Shown one piece after another: positions 46,301 through 54,051 of a stretch of 64,000 bases of DNA. The stretch spans positions 372,001 to 436,000 of the forward strand of contig JADNRV010000025.1 in the NCBI GenBank assembly GCA_015499995.1, given 5' to 3'. The DNA comes from Flammula alnicola. Taxonomy: Eukaryota > Basidiomycota > Agaricomycetes > Agaricales > Strophariaceae. Position numbers and translations under genes: made by a program. Positions within the stretch are counted from its first letter, which is position 1, and the number at the start of each line of letters is the position of its first letter. The notes below the pieces were generated by a model. It had not been told where the DNA came from, ran no database searches, and was given only the letters and a program-made list of their open reading frames with translations.

Positions 46301-48644
46301 GTTCGAGCTCATGGCGCAGTAACGAGCTAAACAGGCAGCCTATCGTTCTTACTTCGCCCTTGGGATAGTAGAGATCATCGACTGATGTCTCGGGTGTGAT
46401 ATAGGAGCGCCTGAAGTCCTCGCCCGTCCAATCAGACATAGCATCTGACTCGTTACCAGAATCAACGTCCTCACACATCGCGCTCTCCACGTTCATGTAG
46501 TAGGCGTCGCCCTCAGCTGGAGCCGTGGTGGTATCGTCCACTGATGTGAGTCTCTCCTCAGTCTCCGTGACCACCTCAATGTTGAATGACTTCAACCCAG
46601 GTGGTTTGCCCGAGGACGATCCCGCCCGAACCGACTGAGCCTTAGGGCAGTGGCGTTCGTAATGCCCGATCTCCGCACAACGATGGCACTTGGCCTGTGT
46701 CTCGTGTGCAGACTTTGGTCCCTCGCGATTAGGTGCGGAAGTCCGAGCGCTAAAATTTCCTGCTGACGAATTATTGTTCCTAGGCCTAAACGAAGACCCG
46801 CCGCCTCGCGAACCAAAATTAAGACCACCGCGTGAACCGCTGGTGAACGAAGATCGATTATTGCTACCGTTTTCACGGTTATCCCGAGTAGCCAAGTTGC
46901 GCGTCGTCGAGTCTCGCTCGCCACGGTTGCGTCTTGCATTGAACGAACCCTCCGAGGTGTGAGGTCTCTCGCGGTACTCATTGCCTGAACGGTGAGACCC
47001 TCTATCTAAATCCATCCTGTCTGCCATCTCATGACGAGTCGAAACAGCGATTACTTCATCCCAGCTCGACTGTCGGTAATCAAGTCCTTCTTTCCACAAG
47101 GCTTTTTGCAATTCTTTTCGCAAACCGTTCCAGAGTTTATCCACGTGCTGCTCGGTAGTCGATGCTCCGACGATGCGAAACAGTAAATTTATTTCGGCTG
47201 CGAACTCATTCACGGTCATAGATCCTTGCCGCAACGTCTCAAGCTTATGCCGCTGCTTCAGGCGGAAATCAGGTGAGAAACAATGATCGAACAACCCTCT
47301 GAAGAAATCTAACAGAGTGTAGCGGTGTTCGTCCATAGCTATCCTTGTAGAATAAAATTTGTACGCCTTCCCTTGTAAATAATCTGCACATCGTGGAATT
47401 TGTGCTGTCGGAGGTAGTGCCGCCTCCGCGCAGAACCGTTTACATTGTGTAACATATTTAATGTACTTCATCGCGTCCTCATCTCCGTGATAGACCGTTG
47501 GAGTAGTGGGCGCTAACATACGGAACCGCGTCGGAGCTATTGCAGATGTTTGTGCATTCTCCGGCTGACTGAATATATCCCTCATGAAGCCCGAACTATG
47601 TTCCTCAGGCACAATGGTATTGGTTATATCCCCCAAGACTGTACGATTACTGGTACCTCCGCCGGATAAGAGTTTTCCAACCAAGCTCGACGGATTAAGC
47701 TGGGCGCTCGGTAACAAAGCATTTCTCCTGAGAGGTACGATCGGCATCATGACCGGCGCCTCTTGTCCTATTATTTCCTCCAGTTCCCGAGACAGCGGAC
47801 TGTCTGAGATGCGCTCACATGCGGGGTTCTGTGTGGTTAATTTCCTAGCCTTTTCCACGTTAAACTTTTCAGTCATGTAAGCTTCATATAATTTATTTAG
47901 CCTAGTTTCTGAATCGTCAACCAAATTTTGTCCATTATTCTCAGTACTGCAAATGTTGTCTTGTTCCCTAGCTATTTCCACGAAGCGCACGCGCTGAGCC
48001 TCTATATCCAATTCTGCATCAGGTATATTGACACCGCCCCATTCTCGGGGATCAGTTCCTTTTCCTTTATCCGAAGGTCCAGCCTGTGCTTCCAAAATTT
48101 CATCTCCATTCTCATTGTCTGAATGGAACTGTTCCTCGTGATTGAGTCTTGCTTTCGGGGCTAAACCCTCTAACTGCTCAAGTCTGGCCAAGATGGCTTC
48201 CATGAATGGCAACAAGGTTTCAACCTTTGCTTTGCTCTCAGAGACTGCCTGCATGGCATCCCGAACTTCGTCTGAGTTCAATGTAATAATATTATCCTCA
48301 GAAATGTGTACACTAGTAGCTAACTCGTCTTGCGACGATGCTTGCGCTGCCCGACGGTCACCAGAAGGTCTCCCGTGGCTATTATTGGCCATCCTCGGCC
48401 CAGTTGGGTCCGAAGCATGCGCCATGGCGTCCCCATCCGTGGGACCGCCTAAATCTTCTTCCCCATCACTCGACGAGCGCGAGGAAGGAAGGCCGCCGGG
48501 CACCATCAGGTCCCGCGCAGCGAAGTCGTCAACGACATCGTCGTCGACCGGCTCAGGAGTCCCCCGTGGCGTGAAGTCGCCTTCTACCGCGGGGGTTGTT
48601 GACAGTAAGCGTGTCCGTGAACGCAAATTGCGGTCCGTAGACAT
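40389..48644 (-). CDS. Gag-Pol polyprotein of a chromovirus
   Basis: A single uninterrupted frame of 2,751 residues from ATG 48,644; the frame is open further upstream into the LTR but this Met fits a start. Approximate order: gag with a capsid-like region; CCHC zinc knuckle CHRCAEIGHYERHC (~650); a ~400-residue acidic spacer; aspartic protease with ALVDTGS (~1100); reverse transcriptase with YLDDI (~1420); RNase H with LITDG, HEIEM and YTDHKG (~1570-1650). Integrase follows, with an HHCC finger (..YCQSCATC) and a DDE core at DFVGP, SDRDPLF and ESDGATERAN (~1960-2056). A chromodomain follows (WAVEKLLSHKLDR.. to about 2310). A further ~440 residues lie after the chromodomain: a Ser/Thr-rich linker, an ordered-looking segment (GVYQIITRSQTVLEVPAALL) and a basic RGRHA tail. 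No frameshift separates gag and pol. Confidence 0.93.
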   Translation of the reverse strand: MSTDRNLRSRTRLLSTTPAVEGDFTPRGTPEPVDDDVVDDFAARDLMVPGGLPSSRSSSDGEEDLGGPTDGDAMAHASDPTGPRMANNSHGRPSGDRRAAQASSQDELATSVHISEDNIITLNSDEVRDAMQAVSESKAKVETLLPFMEAILARLEQLEGLAPKARLNHEEQFHSDNENGDEILEAQAGPSDKGKGTDPREWGGVNIPDAELDIEAQRVRFVEIAREQDNICSTENNGQNLVDDSETRLNKLYEAYMTEKFNVEKARKLTTQNPACERISDSPLSRELEEIIGQEAPVMMPIVPLRRNALLPSAQLNPSSLVGKLLSGGGTSNRTVLGDITNTIVPEEHSSGFMRDIFSQPENAQTSAIAPTRFRMLAPTTPTVYHGDEDAMKYIKYVTQCKRFCAEAALPPTAQIPRCADYLQGKAYKFYSTRIAMDEHRYTLLDFFRGLFDHCFSPDFRLKQRHKLETLRQGSMTVNEFAAEINLLFRIVGASTTEQHVDKLWNGLRKELQKALWKEGLDYRQSSWDEVIAVSTRHEMADRMDLDRGSHRSGNEYRERPHTSEGSFNARRNRGERDSTTRNLATRDNRENGSNNRSSFTSGSRGGLNFGSRGGGSSFRPRNNNSSAGNFSARTSAPNREGPKSAHETQAKCHRCAEIGHYERHCPKAQSVRAGSSSGKPPGLKSFNIEVVTETEERLTSVDDTTTAPAEGDAYYMNVESAMCEDVDSGNESDAMSDWTGEDFRRSYITPETSVDDLYYPKGEVRTIGCLFSSLLRHELEQARPYPGDPANEEALAADGRFVIYNTTGGDQFVIMDMVIGEDELVDADIAMRPDFLVARWYAIKRMQKCRVRMTPLPRWHIPRRAGNIFSQNAAWKLNYGLSFYDCCKFNSLGFMAEPRFEVCWRPEEWRYCVYDGRLGTVSRIDADKVHNQRFDIQIWYQRRMRVYLQHYVGSSNLYTGLWRLFGYEKPEGEEGDNEVGTDSDSDSESNSDGLDDTSGGSNGFLDDKGDYSGNNSVLNARIKQIVPRYGRLDLGDTFSQIRREHTSGEMLEIFMAEAYPGKSSIPAAQRNALITKDPSRVVPNPITIVVHINGNPARALVDTGSLCDFMSSTLVDQLKLKKTELTTPLTVQLAVLGSRSKVNYKVMAKFGYQGINEIRHFDIINLSSYDLILGTPFLYQHQVMVGFNETRIIIGNNIALPIRGSTVRTLSSRMAQLREENLDEVRRYLKNLAEPLCKTAEETDLPPLRAVNHRIDLIDESKVYPWRAARCPEAFLPQWVNKRDAYIKSGWWKTTNARNSVPMLFIPKPGKPGEQPKLRTVVDLRARNANTKKMVSPLPDIDTIMRHVAVKLYRTVLDLKDAYEQIRIEPQDVWKTAFATPNGIMISLGMQIGDCNAAATCQSLMVHIFSPYIGRFMDVYLDDIIIYSDSLKEHIEHIKTVLDILKREKLYLSASKLDFLCAKVKVLGWMVDDEGIQMDPHKVDSLMKWKTPTNRELLRGFLGVVGYLADDIDRVRIPMGVLHGLTSEAVPFRWDFTHQRAFEDIKRLANACRNHHRRPVNHSMGAPPVNLITDGCITGVAGVISQGEDWKKAPIAAFYSAKLSPAQQNYAVHEIEMLAGLETMMCYRDILLGIHFRWYTDHKGLVTLLQHKDVSGRRARWLENLATFDFEVIYVPGEDNIMSDALSRIYSNDAPGTVRAASEYTEYDDTGASMEAVCNSVAAPVLVGLEACATMNVNYVGRKSKKIRERERAETGRAEASDEFAARVKETFALKGPQRLTIRVPARQAPNVEQALPAEVITNVDNDFSDIPPLDLTRDLDNIDVLAEIRGRYSEDALFSPIVSKPAEHKAFHFDDEARLLYLAKEGKRLLCIPNVKVGGRAVREIVISEAHTLLAHLGFRKTYDYLRGFVWWKTMSADIETYCQSCATCKRSKASNLKPYGLLNLLQVQSLPWEAIGIDFVGPFPESKNRDGAFDSVTTIIDLFTGMVHLIPSRTNYTARQVAELVFAEVYKLHGLPRAIISDRDPLFTSHFWQELHKLIGTKLNMSSAFHPESDGATERANKMIGQMLRVCISPDQKDWVSKLPAIEFAINSARSESTGFAPFFLNSGRIPRSFIWDANRPDGFPGVRMFAKKMRSAMMRAHDAIIAARVKSVRNANRKRIQAPFQVNDFVFLSTKNLSFPKGMSRKLCPKFLGPYPITEDFGNHSYRVKLPVGLVKRGLHDVFHASLLRIHVPNDDRLFPGRLDTQIFDLEDLEGGWAVEKLLSHKLDRENLMLQVQFKSGDVSWLPYEQLEHLVAFDQYMEAMGAENIDALKRITSAAQPAIGFAADVRMEIYKSSRMNDWLDRVILAPPVVPSPAQMSKHNTRTNKSINSATMPTSTSSNSPSSDPVFTTPSSSASTDPTVSTVSNTTSSLAMLHFSKNPIKSSESTAGQVDDSITPVVPAEDSAAVEVAPAPGATSAENEYSPAYNSGEQANYEAASPPTMPLNELPFAEASPLLQPHNFNVDMADPGVTPGGDGLGLRGFTHRRQECNEEELAAELMSVFADEPVYPGVGVARAPPFHNPNNIPVGDYHSLMVSPKLRNPVPGFSRLFLVREGVYQIITRSQTVLEVPAALLKSVLRYAAEINNARNHPERRIRLVEPAAYRDIVDALNEDPKAHGCLPIIEASGVIHFSMPGYPLRIDYPDPERIRKAIALQDLMGEDADLRLMQNVALHAAAHSFGLGSKRVATGPGRGGPRPFHKRGRHA

Positions 48645-48807
48645 GTCTGACAACAGAGTAATAGGTTTTTTTTTTAGGTTAGGGAGTAACGACACACCTG
48701 GAAGTCCGGGGTGATCAAGCCTGGGTGATCCAAGAGAGTGTCGTTGAGGGGGGTAGAGAGTAGAGTTGTGTAGAGTGTAGAAAGTAAAGCGGGTAGCTGT
48801 CAAAATA

Positions 48808-49061
48808 TGTGACGAGGCGTGAGAACACGAGTCTCGGCACACTCAAGAACTTTAGAAAGACAGAGTAAAAGCTGAAATTCCAAGTCCCCTCAACCAGGTG
48901 TCGAGGCGACCTTTATATACTCTACGACAAGCTGTGTTACGTAAGGTAGAAAATACGGAGCATGGGAAGGCAACGGAAGGGAGACGGAGGCCAAGATCCC
49001 TAAAGGATCAGATAAGATAAGTATTTGGTCGCACGCTAAGGCGTGCGGCCGATCCGTCACA
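48808..49061 (-). repeat. 5' LTR of the gypsy element
   Basis: 254 bp. On the sense (minus) strand it carries a TTATCTTATC motif near the start and a TATATAAAGG TATA-like box (48,910-48,922 region). The adjacent internal sequence on the sense strand starts TATTTTGACAGC; I could not match it to a tRNA primer-binding site. Confidence 0.95.
48910..48922 (-). promoter_or_regulatory. TATA-like box in the 5' LTR
   Basis: Minus-strand GAGTATATAAAGG in the middle of the LTR, the expected position for the Pol II promoter that drives the genomic transcript. Confidence 0.6.
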
Positions 49062-49756
49062 CTTGTGGAACTCTGTGAACATGGGTAAGTATATGTTGTG
49101 TAATTAACTCTGTTATATGCTCACGTAGAAGATTAGAGACCTTCTGGATGAATACGGCGTACGGTTGAACGTCGTTGGCAAGACAGAGCTGCTGCCAGAA
49201 TCCGTGCAGAAAGCTGTCCAGAAAGCGGAGAATATGACACGTCATAACAACCGGTAGGCCTTTGTGAGCTCGTATTCGTTTTTACAACATAGACGGGTGT
49301 TGCATTAGTGCAATCCTCGATCTCTGTATGCCCTATGCATCTCGCGACGAAATGGCGCTCGCAGTAGAGTCGTGCGTACAGGATTCAGTTACCAAGGAAC
49401 GCGAAGACTCGTACGTCTCCTCGTTCATTCTGACCTTCAACTATCTCACAAGCAAGTCTCTAGATACATATTGGAAGAGGATGTCGACTCGCAGTTGCTT
49501 CGTTGGGTAGCAGTCCACCTCTGGATATCCTGGTGCGAACAAGCGGTGTCAAGCGACTGAGCGATTTCATGCTCTGGCAAGGTGAGATCTCTACTTCTAT
49601 ATCTCTATCGTGTTAGTGACGAACTCTTTGCAGTGCTTAGAAAATACCCAGCTGCAATTCTCGTCAACCTACTGGCCAGACTTTGGCCTCGTCGACTTTA
49701 TTCCTATTATTTTGGATTATCAGCGTATGGTGTGGAGCAAGAGGCTCTTTGTATAA

Positions 49757-50600
49757 CTGTGAACGGTACATTTCCATATTCCCAATAATTATCGATGTAA
49801 ACTGATCGTAATAGAAGTGTCTATACGGAGTGTTCCCTTTGCTGGTTTCTTTATCAGACTGCGGAGCTATTGTTCATCGAGATGGGAAGCACGAGCCCTC
49901 TACTATTCGGGCCATCCTCTTGCCCAAGTATTATGGTGTTGAATGTCGTTCTCGGTGCGCGTACTTTCAATTCCACTGTCCTGGAATCTCGCTATCGGCC
50001 TGAAAACGTATTGATTGTAACATACAGTGGGAATGTCTTGCGTCTTTTCCTGGTCGTGGAACCAGAAGACGAGGGAACGAAGTGGGATGACAGGATATAA
50101 TGGTGACTCGCGAGGCTATTAATCGTGGCATCATTCGAAGGAATCGCTCATTTTTCGAAGAGAACGGATATTCGTACTCTTATAAAAACTCCCCAGAGTG
50201 AAAAAGAGAGTGGTCGAGATCCCAGTCAAGAACAGCTGGCATTCCCTGCTGGCTTTGTTTCGCAAAAGCTTTTGATGTCGTTTGGAGCCTAATCGTTAGG
50301 CTTTCCATAAAGCATTGGTGGTCTGTGTTGAACAGCATCGGCCTGTTTCGAGAGTCCGCGCTCAGCATTGATTGGCGTGGCGCAAGTGACCGCGCCGATG
50401 GCTCGTGCTCCATGGACAAAGTCATCTTGAAACCATTCACAATGCGCTGAAAGACTGTATCTTTAGTGATAAATGCGATGACAGCCTGGCCTTCATGGTT
50501 AACGAAACGCTTTGGCCTCTGACTCACGTATAAAAGTTTGGCACCGCTTGAGCTGGACGTGCTATCGTGCGCCACTTTCTCCCGCTCTAGCAAAAATCAT
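49757..50600. other. Region downstream of the prenyltransferase copy, unassigned
   Basis: An open frame at 49,885-50,100 (+, MGSTSPLLFGPSSCPS) and one at 50,180-50,593 (-, 137 codons) show no domain I recognise. I cannot decide whether either is a gene fragment. Confidence 0.4.
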
Positions 50601-50601
50601 C

Positions 50602-51935
50602 ATGTCTAGGAATCGCTCTCATCGCAATAGCTCTGATTTCCGAGTCCGTAACAAACCTCCTCGTTTTCGGACCTCAGCCAGGAATGACGCGGTTCAGAAC
50701 ACGTCGTAGGTTCAGGACACATCGCAGGGGCATGTCATCCATCAGTGGCACCAGTGTGACGAGAATACCACGAGCGAGCATGTTCCCTACGGGTACCAGA
50801 GTCAGACCGTCGCGCCACACACGTATCCTTGGAGGCAGCCTCTTATACATCCTAACGCGGAGACTTTACGACAACCAGGAGCCTACTATCCGGGGGAATA
50901 CTACTCCTCTGTACCGCCAGCACTCCCACCACAGCTTACGAACACTCTGGATCCTCCCTATCAAGTTAATGATGCTGTGAATTCGAGCCAACTTGGAGCA
51001 CCGTACGGCTACCAATTCAGTGATCAGGCTCCCGGATACGCGTCGCACCCGAATCACTTGAACGCTCGGCTACAGTTGGCTCCGGTTCAAATCCACATCT
51101 TCACTGCTCTCACGACCCGCATCACCCTTATATTGGTCGTGCCACCGCGTTCCAGGATAGCGCGCCTCCAAAGCCTCTGCCGTTTCCGGCCCCGACACAG
51201 ACAGGAGATTATGGCGACAACTCGAACTTCCCTGGCTCTGTCGATCCCACGCCGTATGATCCTAATATCGATGATAGCGGCGTCGTTCAGGATCCGGTGC
51301 AAGAAGTTATAGTACTTGATTGTCCCGATAGTCCGGCATCGACTGCGAGCTCTGGATGCTCTCAGGACATGAATTTCTGGACTAACGTTAAGCCAGAGAC
51401 GACGATGCTTGTCGACTGCCTCCTTGTAGATTTGTCCACTACCACTGGTGACATTCGGATGCGCGTAAACAGACTCTTGCGCCGCGATTTGAAGATGATG
51501 GAAGACGCACACCTCACGGCGCAGGCCATGGGCTGCATGATAGATAAAATTGGGCGTGGAACTACGCCCTTCCCGGCCACGTTCAAGAACAAAATGAGAA
51601 AGATTTAAAAGAGGCCGTTGTGAAATTATTCGATGAGTATTGGCAGACGATAAGACTACGCTCTTACTTCATCCCTCCGCCATCCTAACATTTCATTCCT
51701 TTTTATTAAAGTCAGACGCAGAAGTCGCCCCCCGTCGAAGGCTCATCCACCCCGCCGGCGGACAGTGTTTCGCAGCCTGATGTCAAACCCATGGTAGTAG
51801 CTTCATTTATTGGCCGGCTCTTCCCTACTCGTGTCCTGAAGGTGAAGGATGTGCAGCACTGCTTACAGGTCCTGGTAGACCGCCCAGCGACCTTGATCCA
51901 GCTCTCCGCAATTCATGCTATGTTGAAACACGCCT
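50602..51935 (+). pseudogene. Degenerate Pro/Gln/Tyr-rich gene, possibly MIF4G-like
   Basis: Reads from ATG 50,602 (MSRNRSHRNSSDFRVRNK) through an in-frame TAG at about 50,707 into a Pro/Gln/Tyr-rich frame to ~51,080. The likely coding frame then shifts and continues to ~51,300 (DCPDSPASTASSGC) and 51,608. Further pieces are FDEYWQTI near 51,640 and SFIGRLFPTRVLKVKDVQHC from 51,800. The last part, with IQLSAIHAMLKHA, resembles helices of MIF4G-type domains, but that is weak. With one stop and at least two frame changes it looks decayed, though unseen introns could explain part of it. Its 3' end runs straight into the duplicated fragment described next. Confidence 0.4.
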
Positions 51936-52370
51936 ATGCAAGCCAAAATCTTGGCCGGAGACGTCCACGTCATGATCAAGCATACTCCTCCAGCCTCGAC
52001 CAACGCAGTAGTGATATCAGATTCATTGGCTGCCATGAGCGTAGACGAAGCATTCAAACTTCATGTGCGTCACCGCCTACATCATCTCACAGGCACCACG
52101 GGAATCACTCTGAGCATGGAGAGGTAATCGCAGGTTTAGCCAATGAGCTCGACGCTCCAAATCACCATAAAAATTGAGATCTTCCAACCAGTACTAGCCA
52201 GCGATGATGGGCGAAGGTTTTCTGGATTTCCTCCTTTAAACGCGAGCAAGGAGGGGATCGTTGCTATCTCTGCGAATCCGGCGGCGGATTGTAGCTCCGT
52301 ACGTCCAAATCAGCGTTCTTTCGCTTTGGAAGCGGTAGTAAATTACCGTTGCGTGTTTTGACACTCGTGG
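51936..52370 (-). pseudogene. Chimeric fragment of the membrane-protein and ICMT genes
   Basis: 51,936-52,165 is a diverged copy of exon 2 of the gene at 52,854-53,810. It reads MNASSTLMAANESDITTALV, matching MNASSALMAAKAFGIATALV there. 52,195-52,370 is a diverged copy of the exon 1/intron/exon 2 junction of the ICMT gene at 55,405-56,179 (shared blocks such as TGGATTTCCTCCTTT and ATCGTTGCTATCTCTGC). In this scrap the two pieces lie about 30 bp apart, whereas in the intact locus about 1.6 kb including the palindromic element separate the genes. Confidence 0.7.
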
Positions 52371-52853
52371 CTGAAAAGATGCTCGTGCAAGCAGAAGCAT
52401 ACCCCTTAATGAAAAGGGTGAAAGGCCGTGAAAATAGTTGAGAGGATTGGTGTATAGCACCGTGTACGCGTAGAGCCGTCGACACAGGTCCAGGCCGCTG
52501 GGGGAAGGGTCAGACGATGGAGCACGCCCTTTACCACTGAAGAGTAGCTTGTACGTTAGCCGAGTTCAGTCAGAGAGGGGAGCGTGCCTTTGAACAGTAA
52601 AACTCGCTCGCCTCAGGCTGTTCACCAACCTGAACGAATTCGCCCTTCATTGATCGCATCTGAGCCAGGGTGGAAAGCAGCCAGAGAAGAAAGCAAAAAA
52701 GTATGGGAAGACTGCGAGAAACGCGGGTGGTTTACCACGGATTAAGCAGAGAGGAGTCGACGGGTGGAATGGGGATCAAGAAAACATTTTTCAGTTGAAC
52801 GATCAAGGAGACCGCGGTGGGCTAGTTATTTATATTTTCCTTTAAAAACTGCA
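52371..52853. other. Intergenic, nothing recognised
   Basis: About 480 bp downstream of the membrane-protein gene. It contains no open frame with a recognisable domain and probably holds that gene's 3' UTR. Confidence 0.5.
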
Positions 52854-53810
52854 TCATTCCTTTCCGAATTCCCTCTCCCTTTTTGCTCGCTCTACTCTCA
52901 CCTCAGCCTCGACCTCCCGCAAAGCCGTCTGTGCCCAAAGCGGGAAACCGCCCTCCTCGTAGGCCTTCATCAGTCGTTTCTCCGCCTGTTCCCAGTTCCA
53001 CTGTTCCTCTTGTTCCTCTCCGAGTCCCTCTACACCGAATGGCGCAACCCGGTGCACCTGCTGTCGCTCCTCATCCGTTTCAGGCGGGCGATGTATCCGA
53101 GAGGTGAGGCTCGGTACGGATTTCCATAGCATGTAACGCATTTTTTGTCCGAATTCACGAGCCTAAGGTCATTTGATATTAGCATCGAAATCTCAACATG
53201 CGATGGATAGTGAAGTATCAGTGAAAAGAAGGCAGGAATAAACTACTGAAGGGGATAGGTGAAAACATACGTCTTGTACTCCTAAAGCCGTTTTCGCCGC
53301 CCACGTCAAGCCCAGTCCTCCAACAGCGACCAACGCGGTAGCGATGCCAAATGCCTTTGCTGCCATCAGCGCGGACGAAGCGTTCATGCGCGACAGTGCC
53401 GACATCATCTCACCCACCCCGGCGGAATCACTCTCTGAGCGGAGGGAGCTGATCACAGGTTCGGCTACTGAGCTCGACGTCGATGATGAGACGGGCCGTA
53501 GAGGAGCAGCAGATCCCGACACTCCCCTTCGGGGAGGCGGGGCAACAGAATCCTTAAGAGATAGTCGAGTTATGCTTCCGCGTTGTCTACGAATCATGAG
53601 AAGTGGTATGGCCAGCGCCAGACTGGTCCCGATAAACTGCATGAAGGGGTTAGAACGTAGTCAGTCAATGTCCGACGTTCCAGAGAACGATATAATGTTT
53701 ACAGCCGATATAGGAACCCATAATGGTATCCTTCCCGAGCGCCTTTCCGACTGAGGTTCTGAGGATGGGGAGTCTGCTCGTCGAGCAGGCGATGGTGGCG
53801 ACGAGGACAT
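52854..53810 (-). CDS. Small two-membrane-segment protein (TMEM242-like?)
   Basis: Predicted 255 residues from three exons: 53,718-53,810, 53,271-53,636 and 52,854-53,162, joined in phase 0. The first intron has a weak donor (GTTCCT), so exon 1 (MSSSPPSPARRADSP..) is less certain than the rest. There are two hydrophobic segments: FIGTSLALAIPLLMI at the start of exon 2 and ATALVAVGGLGLTWAAKTAL near its end, with a Ser/Arg/Pro-rich linker between. Exon 3 begins AREFGQKMRYMLWKSVPSL and ends in a charged helical tail (EVEAEVRVERAKREREFGKE). The segment AAKTALGV..EFGQKMR resembles what I remember of TMEM242-type mitochondrial inner-membrane assembly proteins, but this is tentative. A decayed partial copy lies at 51.9-52.2 kb. 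Confidence 0.65.
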
Positions 53811-54051
53811 GGACAAAGTGCCGAGAAATTTCGGTAAACTGATTGTTTCTATTTGTCAACAGAGCGGATCCCAAGCTGAAGCAAATAACCTGATGAAAGC
53901 GGAAACTCCACAATCCGTTCTACTAAACTTACCGTTCAAGTTGATAGCTCTTGCGAACCCGGTCTTCATGGCGATAGGTCACCTCATCTGTATGAAAGCT
54001 AGTTTTTGTTGGGAAACATGGCCCGCAGTATCGGAGATCAGCATTGTATTT

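Larger units (their letters stand above)
39961..49061 (-). mobile_element. Complete Ty3/gypsy chromovirus (Tf-like) LTR retrotransposon
   Basis: A 9,101-bp element on the minus strand with two 254-bp LTRs, TGTGACG..CGTCACA. They differ at one position that I can find, so the insertion is recent. The direct repeat CTTGTG (39,955-39,960 and 49,062-49,067) flanks it. A purine-rich GGAGGGCGTA next to the 3' LTR (40,215-40,224) is the likely polypurine tract. One long open frame encodes gag-pol with protease, reverse transcriptase, RNase H, integrase and chromodomain in gypsy order. The gene order and chromodomain place it among chromoviruses. It appears structurally autonomous. Confidence 0.95.
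36315..49690. repeat. Tandem segmental duplication, unit 2
   Basis: Second copy of the F-box / DUF6593 / cis-prenyltransferase unit, enlarged by the 9.1-kb LTR retrotransposon. Without that element the unit is about 4.27 kb. It keeps the intact right flank of the prenyltransferase but lacks the F-box 3' end, as expected for a tandem duplication. Confidence 0.9.
39620..49756 (+). pseudogene. Cis-prenyltransferase pseudogene split by a retrotransposon, unit 2
   Basis: Same gene as at 35.4-36.3 kb. The 5' part (39,620-39,960) reads IPQHVAFVMDGNRRYAR, then after an intron MLEVCLQLNVQCVSAYVSAI. In the conserved IENFKR motif Glu is replaced by Gln. The LTR element interrupts it after the Lys-Leu-Val codons, and the gene resumes at 49,062 through GVRLNVVGKTELLP and ..DILVRTSG. 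It ends with the complete C-terminal exon TYWPDFGLVDFIPIILDYQ and TAA at 49,754-49,756. Besides the insertion, a 4-bp deletion near 49,495 (relative to copy 1) shifts the frame in the TSLGGSPP segment, although the Trp codon lost in copy 1 is intact here. Dolichol synthesis presumably depends on a gene elsewhere. Confidence 0.82.

Noticed and set aside
48645..48842. N-terminal extension of the retroelement frame into the 5' LTR
   Set aside because: The frame is open but the first 66 codons overlap the LTR end and the adjacent leader; the Met at 48,644 is the more plausible start.
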